A stretch of 64,000 nt of DNA from Candidatus Bathyarchaeia archaeon (GTDB lineage Archaea > Thermoproteota > Bathyarchaeia > Bathyarchaeales > Bathycorpusculaceae): NCBI GenBank assembly GCA_038873195.1, contig JAVZEV010000001.1, positions 1,206,490 through 1,270,489 on the forward strand, written 5' to 3'. The position numbers were made by a program, and so were the translations under genes. This document shows, piece by piece, positions 22,911 to 31,089 of the stretch. Positions within the stretch are counted from its first letter, which is position 1. Each line of letters starts with the position of its first letter. The notes below the pieces were generated by a model, which was not told the origin of the DNA, made no database searches, and saw only the letters and a list, made by a program, of their open reading frames with translations.

Positions 22911-25349
22911 TTAGTTTCCTCCTAAAGCCTTTTCGAAAACCCTTTTGGATTTTTCTATCTCTTCGCGCGTAACTTTCTCAACTATTTCTTGCATTTCGCG
23001 AATTTTAGAGGCAAAACGTTCACCTTCCGCCGCCGAAGCCCACAACAACTGCAACCGCTCCTTGTCTAATCCGTTTTGCTCCATTTTTTTCGTGAGCCTT
23101 TCCACACGTTTCTGTGTGTGATAATTCGCATTTATGTAGTGGCAATCGCCCGGGTGGCAGCCAGCTACTAACACTGCTGCGGCGCCTCTTGCAAATGCTC
23201 TTTCAACAAACTTCGGCGACACACGTCCAGAACACATCGTTCGAATTATGCGCACGTTCGGCGGATACTGCATTCTACTTACGCCGGCGAAGTCTGCACC
23301 CGCATAAGCGCACCAGTTGCAACAGAAAGCTACAATTTTCTTATCCGCATCCTGCTCAGTAACAGCGTCTACTTGCGCAAGAATCTGCTCGTCAGTAAAG
23401 TGGTTCTGAGTCAAAGCGCCAAAGGGGCATTCAGCAGCGCATGTTCCGCATCCGCCACACGCAGCCTCTACAATATTCACCCGCTTTAACTCCTTATCAA
23501 GCGTTATAGCGTTGTATGGACAAACTTTCGTGCACAAACCGCATGCCTTACACTTTTCCGCAATAGAAATCGGCGTTATGGCTTCAACCGTCACTTTTCC
23601 CTTAGCCATTAATATGCCGGCTCTGGCTGCAGCGGCGCTTGCCTGTGTCACACTATCCTTGATATCCTTGGGCGCTTCGGCGCAACCAGCAAAGAAAATT
23701 CCTCCAGTAGCCGCGTCCACTGGTCTAAGTTTCGGATGCGCTTCCATGAAAAAGCCATCTTGCGTCCGAGAAAGCGTCAATAGCCGCTGTATCATTTCAC
23801 TGTCTTTTCTAGGCTCTAAGCCTATGGAGAGAATGACCATGTCAAAATTCATTCTGTAAAGTTCCTTTTGCAGAGTGTTTTCTCCGACAAGCCACAAGTT
23901 GCGTGTTCTCTTGTCTTCTAATATTTCTGATGGGAGCCCGCGAATGAACTTGACGCCTTCCCTTCGAGCGCGTTTGTAAAGGTCTTCGAAGCCTTTTCCG
24001 TAAGCGCGTATGTCAACGTAGAAAACGTAGATTTCGGTTTCTGGCCAATGTTCTTTGATTAGTAGGCTGTCTTTTATTGTGTTCATGCAGCAGACGTTGC
24101 TGCAGTAGAGTCTGCCGTTTCTGTCTGAGCGGGAACCTACACATTGAACAAACGCCACGCGTTTTGGAATTTGCTTGTCGCTTGGTCTTATTAAATGCCC
24201 GTGGGATGGACCGCCAGCGTTAATTAGTCTTTCAAATTCGAGTGATGTTATAACGTTTGGGTATTTGCCGTATCCGTAATGCGGAAGTGTTGACGGGTCG
24301 AAAACATCCGCGCCCGTAGCCACGATTATTGTGCCTACTTCCAGTTCGACAGTTTCTGGTTTCATTTCGAATTTTATGGCTTGCCTTTCGCATGCTTTCA
24401 TGCATTTGTCGCAGACTATTACGCCGTCTTTGTTTAGGCATAGGTTCATGTCGATTATGTATGTGGATGGAACTGCTTGCGCGAAAGGCGTGTAGATGGC
24501 ATGTCTTATTGCTAAGCCGACATCAAACTCGTTTGGAGCGACTACTGGACAAACTTTTGCGCATTCGCCGCAGGCTGAACAATCCTTTGTGACATATCGC
24601 GGCTTTTTCAGAACTTTTACGCGGAAATTGCCAATGTAACCTTTGACTTCAGTTACTTCGCTGTTTGTTAACAATTCAATGTTTGGGTGATGTCCAACAT
24701 CTGACATTTTAGGTGCGAGAATGCATATAGAACAATCCATCGTTGGAAACGTCTTGTCAATGCGAGCCATCATGCCGCCTATGCTTGGTTCTTTCTCAAC
24801 CAGATACACTTGATAACCCGTGTCTGCAAGGTCTAGTGAGGCTTGAATGCCGGCGACGCCGCCGCCGATGACTAGTGCTTTACGGATGATTGGCACTTCG
24901 ATTTCTTCTGCTGGCTGAAGCAAAGCTGCTTTGGCTACTGCCATTTTTACGAGGTCCTTCGCTTTTTCTGTTGCTGCTTTGCGGTCGTGTAGGTGAACCC
25001 AACTGCAATGTTCGCGGATGTTAGCCATTTCAAAAAGGTACTTGTTCAAGCCCGCTTCTTCGCATGCTTTTCTAAATGTTGGTTCGTGAAGGCGTGGTGA
25101 GCATGAAGCAACGACTACGCGGTTGAGTTTGTGTTCTTTGATGTCGGTTTTTATTTGTTCTTGTCCTTGGTCTGAACATGTGTATCGGTTGTCTTTGGCT
25201 AGAACAACGTGGGGAAGGGTTGCGGCGAACTTTGCAACTTCTTCACAGTCCACGGAGCCCGCGATGTTTAAACCGCAGTGGCAAACATAAACTCCGATGC
25301 GAACGTCTCCGCCGCTTTCTTTAGGTGTTTGTGTCTTATTTTCTGCCAC
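22911..25349 (-). CDS. hdrA: HdrA fused to MvhD (FAD / Fe-S electron-transfer subunit)
   Basis: 812 residues. Residues 1-140: HdrA N-terminal domain (GVYVCHCGLNIAGSV). About 157-600: FAD domain (VIGGGVAGIQASL at 160-172) with inserted cluster motif CSACGECAKVCP (257-268) and a second Cys group near 304-320. About 590-660: two [4Fe-4S] ferredoxin motifs, CKACGLCTKVCP and CGGCGTCAAECP. From about 665 to the end: an MvhD/FrhD-like [2Fe-2S] domain with FCCNWCAYAGAD, TMCSGRV and GCHPGDCHY. HdrA is the flavin-bifurcating subunit of heterodisulfide reductase complexes; MvhD normally links it to a hydrogenase or formate dehydrogenase. Here no HdrB, hydrogenase or formate dehydrogenase gene is adjacent. 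Confidence 0.92.
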   Translation of the reverse strand: MAENKTQTPKESGGDVRIGVYVCHCGLNIAGSVDCEEVAKFAATLPHVVLAKDNRYTCSDQGQEQIKTDIKEHKLNRVVVASCSPRLHEPTFRKACEEAGLNKYLFEMANIREHCSWVHLHDRKAATEKAKDLVKMAVAKAALLQPAEEIEVPIIRKALVIGGGVAGIQASLDLADTGYQVYLVEKEPSIGGMMARIDKTFPTMDCSICILAPKMSDVGHHPNIELLTNSEVTEVKGYIGNFRVKVLKKPRYVTKDCSACGECAKVCPVVAPNEFDVGLAIRHAIYTPFAQAVPSTYIIDMNLCLNKDGVIVCDKCMKACERQAIKFEMKPETVELEVGTIIVATGADVFDPSTLPHYGYGKYPNVITSLEFERLINAGGPSHGHLIRPSDKQIPKRVAFVQCVGSRSDRNGRLYCSNVCCMNTIKDSLLIKEHWPETEIYVFYVDIRAYGKGFEDLYKRARREGVKFIRGLPSEILEDKRTRNLWLVGENTLQKELYRMNFDMVILSIGLEPRKDSEMIQRLLTLSRTQDGFFMEAHPKLRPVDAATGGIFFAGCAEAPKDIKDSVTQASAAAARAGILMAKGKVTVEAITPISIAEKCKACGLCTKVCPYNAITLDKELKRVNIVEAACGGCGTCAAECPFGALTQNHFTDEQILAQVDAVTEQDADKKIVAFCCNWCAYAGADFAGVSRMQYPPNVRIIRTMCSGRVSPKFVERAFARGAAAVLVAGCHPGDCHYINANYHTQKRVERLTKKMEQNGLDKERLQLLWASAAEGERFASKIREMQEIVEKVTREEIEKSKRVFEKALGGN

Positions 25350-25353
25350 TTTC

Positions 25354-26790
25354 TCATCCTCCAGAAGACTTCAAGTAGTCTTCAATTGATTCAGCGGCTC
25401 GTTTTCCAGCGCATATCGCTTCTATGACACTCGCTGGTCCAGTTACCACATCTCCACCCGCGAAAACACCGTGCATAGTAGTTTCCATAGTTATGGGGTC
25501 AGTCCAAACAGTGCCGTCTTCATTTAGCTCAACTTCATTTGGCAAAAACGCAAGGTCTGGGGCTTCCCCAATCGCAAGAATAACCATGTCTGTTTGCCGC
25601 GTAAATTCTGAACCTTCGATTGGAACTGGTCTTCTTCTTCCAGTATCATCTGTCTCGCCTAACTGCATGCGAACACATTCAACCGCCGAGACCTTTCCAT
25701 TTTCTCCCAAAATCCTCTTGGGCGCAACCAAAAATTCGATTTTGACGCCTTCGTTTTCTGCCTCTTTAACTTCCCACGGGTTGGCGGGCATTTCATCCAT
25801 TGACCGACGATATAATATGGTCACGTTATCTGCTCCAAGCTGCAGCGCAGTTCTTGCAGCGTCTACCGCGACATTTCCGCCGCCAACCACAACAACATTC
25901 TTTCCAACATCTATTTTCTCGCCGAAATTAACCTTCCATAAAAAGTCAAGCGCATGTATGACTCTCTTTAATTCTCCTCCTTCAATTCTCATCTTTTGGC
26001 TTTTATGGGCGCCAACACCGATGAATACAGCTTTGTATCCTTCCTTCCCCAATTCGTCCAAACCTAAATCCTTGCCAATTTGAACACCAGTTTTTATCTC
26101 CACGCCCAAATCTTTCAAAAACTGAGTTTCCTTCGCTAAAACATGTTTTGGCAAGCGATATTCTGGGATACATTTCCGCAACATTCCACCTGCTTCGGGA
26201 AGAGCTTCAAAAACTGTGACTTTATGCCCTTTTCGGGCTAGTTCATATGCGACCGTGAGTCCGGCGGGTCCTGAGCCTATGACCGCAATTTTTTCCCCTG
26301 AAACTTTTGTTGCTTTCTTCTTTTTGCCCTTCTTTAAAAGTTCTTTACGTTTTTGCTCGATTCTTTCTAAGACTTTATCCTTATCCAGTCCTGCGCGTTC
26401 TGGATGAAAACAAACTAGGGTTGTCACAAGTGGTAAGGGAATATTTTCTATTATTTTTTCGAGTGCTTCTTCAAAAGGCTGTGTGTATCCATGTTTCGCG
26501 GCAATTGCTCGAAAGAAAAGAAGTATTTCAGGTATTCGCAAGGCTTGAGGGCAACGTTTATGGCAGTTGTAGCACCAAGCGCAAAGCCAGAGTTCATCAG
26601 AAGCTAAAACGCTTTCGGGGTCCAAGTAAATTTTTTCCAGAAGCCCACGCGGATTATAATCATTCCCTAATAGTTCTGCCATGGAACAGCTTGCCATGCA
26701 AATACCACATTCGAAGCAGTATTTGAGCCGTTCAATGTCCAAGATTTTTCTTATATCCTCTTTGGAGATTACTGGTTTCGCGGACTCCAA
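25354..26790 (-). CDS. HdrC-like Fe-S domain fused to GltD/NfnB-like NAD(P)H:FAD oxidoreductase
   Basis: 478 residues. Residues 1-130 hold HdrC-type cluster motifs, CFECGICMASCSMAELLGNDYNPRG and CAWCYNCHKRCP. From about 165 the protein is a GltD/NfnB-type flavoprotein: AVIGSGPAGLTVAYELARKGHKV (FAD), then VVVVGGGNVAVDAARTALQLG (NAD(P)H), and a C-terminal VFAGGDVVTGPASVIEAICAGKRAA. The start is a TTG at 26790 with GAGAGGG about 10 bases ahead. It is the first gene of the hdr-kor operon. It would accept or deliver NAD(P)H electrons and pass them through Fe-S clusters to HdrA. No GltB large subunit is nearby, so glutamate synthase is unlikely. Confidence 0.9.
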   Translation of the reverse strand: MESAKPVISKEDIRKILDIERLKYCFECGICMASCSMAELLGNDYNPRGLLEKIYLDPESVLASDELWLCAWCYNCHKRCPQALRIPEILLFFRAIAAKHGYTQPFEEALEKIIENIPLPLVTTLVCFHPERAGLDKDKVLERIEQKRKELLKKGKKKKATKVSGEKIAVIGSGPAGLTVAYELARKGHKVTVFEALPEAGGMLRKCIPEYRLPKHVLAKETQFLKDLGVEIKTGVQIGKDLGLDELGKEGYKAVFIGVGAHKSQKMRIEGGELKRVIHALDFLWKVNFGEKIDVGKNVVVVGGGNVAVDAARTALQLGADNVTILYRRSMDEMPANPWEVKEAENEGVKIEFLVAPKRILGENGKVSAVECVRMQLGETDDTGRRRPVPIEGSEFTRQTDMVILAIGEAPDLAFLPNEVELNEDGTVWTDPITMETTMHGVFAGGDVVTGPASVIEAICAGKRAAESIEDYLKSSGG

Positions 26791-26821
26791 GTTTTGAGCC
26801 CTCTCTAATTTTGGTTGTTGC

Positions 26822-26860
26822 CATAGATATAAAGGTTTACAAACGTAAAGGTTTCACGGA
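26822..26860 (-). promoter_or_regulatory. Promoter of the hdr-kor operon with an AAACCTTTA direct repeat
   Basis: On the minus strand, cctttatatc (26826-26835) is a good TATA box, about 26 bases before a start point near 26804 and 14 bases before the TTG of the first gene. The sequence AAACCTTTA (minus strand) occurs twice, 16 bases apart; its core AAAGGTTT is at 26831-26838 and 26847-26854 on the plus strand. One copy overlaps the TATA/BRE region, so a regulator could bind there. Confidence 0.45.
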
Positions 26861-26942
26861 ACATCAAAACATACGCGCTGTCTCAAACACGCTTTTATAG
26901 ACTAAACATAAATTATGAATAAAAACGCCGGAAGGAACACGC

Positions 26943-27971
26943 ATGAAACAGATAAGAGTTGCATTGTATGGTGTCGGCGCCGTCGGCAGCCTAATCGCCA
27001 AATTTCTACTAGAAAAGGAAGGAATCGAAATAGTAGGCGCAGTTGACGTAGCCAAAGACAAGGTAGGCAAGGATTTAGGCGCCGTTTTAGGCTTAGGAAG
27101 AAACCTAGGAATAACCATTTCAGATAACGTAGACGCTACACTTTCAAAGGCAAAAGCAGACATCGCCATCCACGCAACCTCATCCTATCTCAAGGACACT
27201 TATCCACAAATTGCTTCAATAGTTAAAAACGGCGTAAACGTCATATCCACATGCGAAGAACTATCCTACCCAAGCTTTTCTGAACCCACCCTCGCAGAGA
27301 AACTTGACGCGCTAGCAAAAAAACACGACGTTACAGTACTAGGCACAGGCATAAACCCCGGTTTCCTCATGGACACTTTAGTGATAACGCTTACGGCAGT
27401 ATGCCAAAAAATAAACAAAATCGAAGCAGTCAGAGTCATGAACGCCGGCACAAGACGACTACCATTCCAAAAGAAAGTCGGCGCAGGCTTAACGGTTGAA
27501 GAATTCAAACAGAAAATCGAGAGCAAACAAATCACTGGGCATGTTGGACTTGAACAATCCATCGCTATGATTGCTGACGCTTTAGCTTGGAAACTTGACA
27601 AAATAAAGGCTGAACCAGTCGAACCGGTAATCGCTAAGAAACCCGTGGAAAGTAGAGACATAAAAGTTGATGCGGGAAAGGTTGCGGGTTTAAAACAGAA
27701 GGCAAAAGGCACAATGAATGGAAAAGAGGTTATAACTCTTGATTTTCAAGCGTACATAGGCGCCGAAGAAGAATACGACGCCATAACAATTGAAGGCACT
27801 CCAGCAGTCAAGCAAAAAATTCAGCCGTGCGTGCATGGCGACGTAGGCACTGTGGCAATGATTGTTAACTCAATCCCAAAAGTAATCAACGCACCTGCCG
27901 GTTTACTCATAATGAAAGATTTGCCAGTTCCGTCCGCTGCCGTGGAAGATATACGCAAATACGTAAAATAA
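26943..27971 (+). CDS. DapB-like NAD(P)-dependent dehydrogenase (2,4-diaminopentanoate dehydrogenase-like, COG3804)
   Basis: 342 residues. N-terminal Rossmann fold (VALYGVGAVGSLIAKFLLEK) related to dihydrodipicolinate reductase, then VISTCEELSYP and GTGINPGFLMDTLVI, sequences typical of the COG3804 group that includes 2,4-diaminopentanoate dehydrogenase of ornithine fermentation. It is not a standard DapB, being longer with a different C-terminal half. Substrate is unknown. A ribosome site, GGAAGGA, lies before the ATG. A TATA-like ttttatag is at about 26893. moaE follows 9 bases later on the same strand. Confidence 0.72.
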   Translation: MKQIRVALYGVGAVGSLIAKFLLEKEGIEIVGAVDVAKDKVGKDLGAVLGLGRNLGITISDNVDATLSKAKADIAIHATSSYLKDTYPQIASIVKNGVNVISTCEELSYPSFSEPTLAEKLDALAKKHDVTVLGTGINPGFLMDTLVITLTAVCQKINKIEAVRVMNAGTRRLPFQKKVGAGLTVEEFKQKIESKQITGHVGLEQSIAMIADALAWKLDKIKAEPVEPVIAKKPVESRDIKVDAGKVAGLKQKAKGTMNGKEVITLDFQAYIGAEEEYDAITIEGTPAVKQKIQPCVHGDVGTVAMIVNSIPKVINAPAGLLIMKDLPVPSAAVEDIRKYVK

Positions 27972-27980
27972 GGCGTTGGG

Positions 27981-28442
27981 GTGGTCACCGTGGTAACAAC
28001 ACACTCTGGAGTTCATGAAAAAGGAACAATCACCCTTTCAGACATAATACAAAACGTAAAAAATAAGCCAGATTTTCAAAAAGCCGGAGCAATTGCTCTG
28101 TTTATCGGCGTAGTACGCGGAGAAACATTAAAAGATGAAAAGGTCCAAAAATTGGAGTTGGAAGCCTACGAAGAAAAAGCGAACGAAGTTTTAGCAAAGA
28201 TCTGTGAAGACTTAAGGAAGAAAAAAGGCATAGTGGATGTTCAAATTCACCATTTAATCGGCGAGTTTAATGTTGGCGAAGACCTCGTGTATGTCATGGT
28301 AGCTGGCGCCCATCGCAGAAATATCTTCCCAACTTTACAAGAAGCAGTGGAACGTTACAAGAAAGAAGTTCCAATTTTCAAAAAAGAACACGTTATCGAT
28401 AAGAAAGGCAAAAAAAGCGCCCATTGGGTGACAGAACAGTAA
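27981..28442 (+). CDS. moaE: Molybdopterin synthase catalytic subunit
   Basis: 153-residue MoaE, which transfers sulfur from MoaD thiocarboxylate to precursor Z to form molybdopterin. Typical stretches: GAIALFIGVVRGET, LELEAYEEKANEVL, IHHLIGEFNVGEDLVYVMVAGAHRRN, and the catalytic-Lys segment VPIFKKEHV. GTG start at 27981. The MoaD-like partner may be the protein at 2825. It implies that the cell has molybdenum or tungsten enzymes. Confidence 0.9.
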   Translation: MVTVVTTHSGVHEKGTITLSDIIQNVKNKPDFQKAGAIALFIGVVRGETLKDEKVQKLELEAYEEKANEVLAKICEDLRKKKGIVDVQIHHLIGEFNVGEDLVYVMVAGAHRRNIFPTLQEAVERYKKEVPIFKKEHVIDKKGKKSAHWVTEQ

Positions 28443-28528
28443 AGACACCAGCAGACTTAGATTTTCAAACACTTCAAGAAAAGTTATAAGTTTACTGTTG
28501 GAATAGTTTGAAAAGGAGACATGTAAAT

Positions 28529-29197
28529 TTGGAGAAAAAAAGTTACACATGGTTTGAAAGACGAAGACGCACGAAAGGGTTAGATTTAGCCCACGCCCAA
28601 ATAACCAAAGCCCTCGACACCGTCACACTACTACATCAAGCCCTAAAAAATTTCTCGGAAGGAAACAAAAAAGAAGCAAAACAACACATCAAAAACCTAT
28701 TTAAAGTAGAAGAAGAAGTAGACCAGCTGCGAAAAGAAGTTTTCAAAGAATTATCTGTGGGCGCCGCACTTTTAGCGGACTACCGTGAAGACCTGCTTCA
28801 CCTTGTAAAAAGACTGGACACACTCGCAGATCACGTGAAAGACGCGGCAAGATGCATAGAAATGCTTGAGGAAACCCAGCTTCCCAAAGAACTATGCGAA
28901 AACGCAGTAAATATCACCTCAATGCTTGTGGACTGCGCTCAAGCCCTACGAGGAAGCATAGAAAAAATCACTGGAAACCCAGCAGACGCATTAAAAGGAG
29001 CAGAAAAAGTCGAAGAAATCGAACATAAACTCGATGAGCTTTACCTCAAAACCAAAGCTCTATTCGTCAAATACAGCGACAAAATAAACTGCGGAGCCAT
29101 GGTCATATTCGATGACCTCATCGAATTCGTTGAGCAAGCAGCTGACATGTGCGCTGACACAGCAGACTACATCGTTATACTCGCAAGCAGAGAATAA
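28529..29197 (+). CDS. PhoU-like / DUF47 helical protein
   Basis: About 222 residues, nearly all alpha-helical, with the DUF47/PhoU-like spacing of Glu/Asp-rich helices (VEEEVDQLRKEVFKEL, KVEEIEHKLDELYLKT, LIEFVEQAADMCADTADYIVILA). DUF47 proteins commonly work with phosphate (Pit) permeases, but no permease is next to it. The ribosome site GGAG at 28514-28517 suits the TTG at 28529; the frame is open from a TTG at 28508. It is followed 15 bases later by a metallophosphoesterase. Confidence 0.8.
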   Translation: MEKKSYTWFERRRRTKGLDLAHAQITKALDTVTLLHQALKNFSEGNKKEAKQHIKNLFKVEEEVDQLRKEVFKELSVGAALLADYREDLLHLVKRLDTLADHVKDAARCIEMLEETQLPKELCENAVNITSMLVDCAQALRGSIEKITGNPADALKGAEKVEEIEHKLDELYLKTKALFVKYSDKINCGAMVIFDDLIEFVEQAADMCADTADYIVILASRE

Positions 29198-29212
29198 AAC
29201 ACGCGGGATGGC

Positions 29213-29989
29213 ATGTTACTAGTTCAAATCTCAGACATCCATTGCGGTCCTATGTTTCGCAAAGAAACCCTAAGAATGGCTATCAAAGAAATAAACGAAA
29301 TGTCTCCGGATACTGTGCTGGTTACTGGCGACTTAACAGAAAATGGCCTGATATCGGAATTTGAAATGGCTGCGAAAGAGCTGAAAAAACTAAAAACCAA
29401 AAAAGTGTTATATGTCAGCGGAAACCACGACTACCGCTCAACCGGCTATCTATTGTTTAAAGAATTTTTCCCATTTTCACAAGTAACCGAAACCGACGAC
29501 ACAGTCATCCTAATCTTAAGCTCAGCAAGACCAGACAGAGACGACGGAGAAGTCGGTCACAGACAAAACCTATGGCTTGAAAAAACCCTTGAAACATACC
29601 AGGACAAAGTGAAAATTGTAGCGATTCACCACCACATAATTCCAGTTCCAGACACCGGAGCGGACCAAATAACAATTGTTGACGCTGGCGACGTGCTAAG
29701 AAGCCTTGTGAAGTCGAAGGTTAACTTGGTTTTGTGTGGGCATCGGCATAGACCGTGGCGGTGGCGAATGGAAGATATGCTTGTAGTTCACGCTGGCAGT
29801 ACATCATGCGAAAAACTGCGAGGTTTCTTTTGTAACTCCTATAATGTTGTGGATGTTAAAGGCAAAAAGATTGATGCAAAACTGAAGATAGTCAACGGTG
29901 AGTTTGTGGATTTTGGTGAAATTGTGAAGAGAAGAGAAATTCTGCAAGCATCAGATATTTCACAGTATAATGATTCGCTAGCACGCTAA
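29213..29989 (+). CDS. Calcineurin-like metallophosphoesterase (CpdA/Icc type)
   Basis: 258 residues with all metal-binding blocks: ISDIH (about 7-11), VTGDLTENG, VSGNHDYRS, IHHHIIP and CGHRHRPW. The order and length match the cyclic-nucleotide/phosphodiesterase-like metallophosphoesterases. The natural substrate is unknown. It lies 15 bases after the PhoU-like gene, so a link to phosphate handling is possible but not shown. Confidence 0.85.
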   Translation: MLLVQISDIHCGPMFRKETLRMAIKEINEMSPDTVLVTGDLTENGLISEFEMAAKELKKLKTKKVLYVSGNHDYRSTGYLLFKEFFPFSQVTETDDTVILILSSARPDRDDGEVGHRQNLWLEKTLETYQDKVKIVAIHHHIIPVPDTGADQITIVDAGDVLRSLVKSKVNLVLCGHRHRPWRWRMEDMLVVHAGSTSCEKLRGFFCNSYNVVDVKGKKIDAKLKIVNGEFVDFGEIVKRREILQASDISQYNDSLAR

Positions 29990-30036
29990 ACGGCTAAAAT
30001 AAAAAGGGGAGAGAGGCGTTTAGACTGTTAGAATGC

Positions 30037-30303
30037 TTATGGTTCTTTCAGTTTATCCCTTATCCACTTGATGAAACTCTCTGAGAAAATGGACTTATCA
30101 TACTTTTCACACGGATAACCCTTACAGTCCGAGCACGTGAGCATCTTTTTGTCTTTAGCGCACACAGCAATATCACAGAAAACTCTTCCTTCAGCACTTG
30201 CTTTCTCCGTTGCCTTCGAACAGCCTAAACACTTGCTTTTCTTGTACATAATACAGTTGCCGCAGTAATAGTTGCATGGCGTTAGCAAACTTGCTTCCAT
30301 CAT
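30037..30303 (-). CDS. Small Cys-rich protein, DUF3795-like
   Basis: 88 residues with about ten cysteines in CxxC-type pairs (CNYYCGNC, CLGCSK, CSDCKGYPC). This is the pattern of DUF3795, small archaeal/bacterial proteins probably binding zinc or an Fe-S cluster. Function is unknown. Start ATG at 30303 or 30300. It stands alone on the minus strand, convergent with the phosphoesterase and divergent from the uracil-DNA glycosylase. Confidence 0.75.
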   Translation of the reverse strand: MMEASLLTPCNYYCGNCIMYKKSKCLGCSKATEKASAEGRVFCDIAVCAKDKKMLTCSDCKGYPCEKYDKSIFSESFIKWIRDKLKEP

Positions 30304-30442
30304 ATTTAAACCCGTTATCTCAAAACATGATTGCCCTATTTACTCATTATACCGCCATCTGACGGCTAATTCTGAAATTTAAAATTATTAAGAATGTTAA
30401 ATGCTTTAACCATGTTTAGGCCCATATCTTTCGCGTCTTAGG

Positions 30443-30471
30443 CTTATAAGAAAAATAGAAAGAAACGTAAC
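30443..30471 (+). promoter_or_regulatory. TATA box placed for leaderless transcription of the UDG gene
   Basis: cttataag at 30443-30450 lies about 26 bases before the ATG at 30472. No ribosome binding site is seen, so the glycosylase mRNA is probably leaderless. This rests on spacing alone. Confidence 0.45.
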
Positions 30472-31089
30472 ATGGGAGAGAACACCACCTTGTCCAAAAA
30501 GGATTCACTCGAAACCATAGCCGCTGAAGTTGTAATTTGCCAGAAATGTCCACTGTCGAAAACCCGTAAAAACGCCGTTCCAGGCGAAGGCAACCCAAAC
30601 ACGCAAGTTATGTTCATTGGTGAAGCGCCCGGTTATTGGGAAGACATTAAGGGAAGACCGTTTGTAGGTGACGCTGGAAAGTTTCTTGATTCAATTTTAT
30701 CGGAAATCGGATTTTCTAGAGAAGATGTTTTCATCGGTAACGTTTTGAAGTGCAGACCGCCTGGAAATCGTGAACCACAACCAAGCGAGGTTCAAGCGTG
30801 TACACCATATCTGGATAGACAAATCAAAGCTATTCAACCCAAAATCATTGTTACTTTGGGTAATCACTCAACCGCGTACGTTTTTTCTAAGGCTGGATTA
30901 ACTTTTACAAGTATAACAAAGGTTCACGGAAAATTTTTTGATGTGTCTCTTTTCAGTATGAAAGTAACTATTTTTTCAACGTTTCACCCTGCTGCTGCGC
31001 TTTACCATCCAAAATACAAGCAGCAGATAACTGAAGATTTCAAACTTCTTAAAGAAAGATTGAAAAAGGAAGGAATAATCAAACATTAA
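30472..31089 (+). CDS. udg: Uracil-DNA glycosylase, family 4 (Fe-S type)
   Basis: 205-residue family-4 UDG, which removes uracil from DNA. Motif A is GEAPGYWEDIKGRPFVGDAG (about 43-62). The Fe-S ligands are visible as CQKC (residues 21-24) and a later C-x16-C pair (KCRPPGNREPQPSEVQAC). The C-terminal motif STFHPAAAL (HP) is present. Length fits. The gene is probably leaderless. Its end overlaps by 11 bases the convergent DUF72 gene. Confidence 0.94.
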   Translation: MGENTTLSKKDSLETIAAEVVICQKCPLSKTRKNAVPGEGNPNTQVMFIGEAPGYWEDIKGRPFVGDAGKFLDSILSEIGFSREDVFIGNVLKCRPPGNREPQPSEVQACTPYLDRQIKAIQPKIIVTLGNHSTAYVFSKAGLTFTSITKVHGKFFDVSLFSMKVTIFSTFHPAAALYHPKYKQQITEDFKLLKERLKKEGIIKH

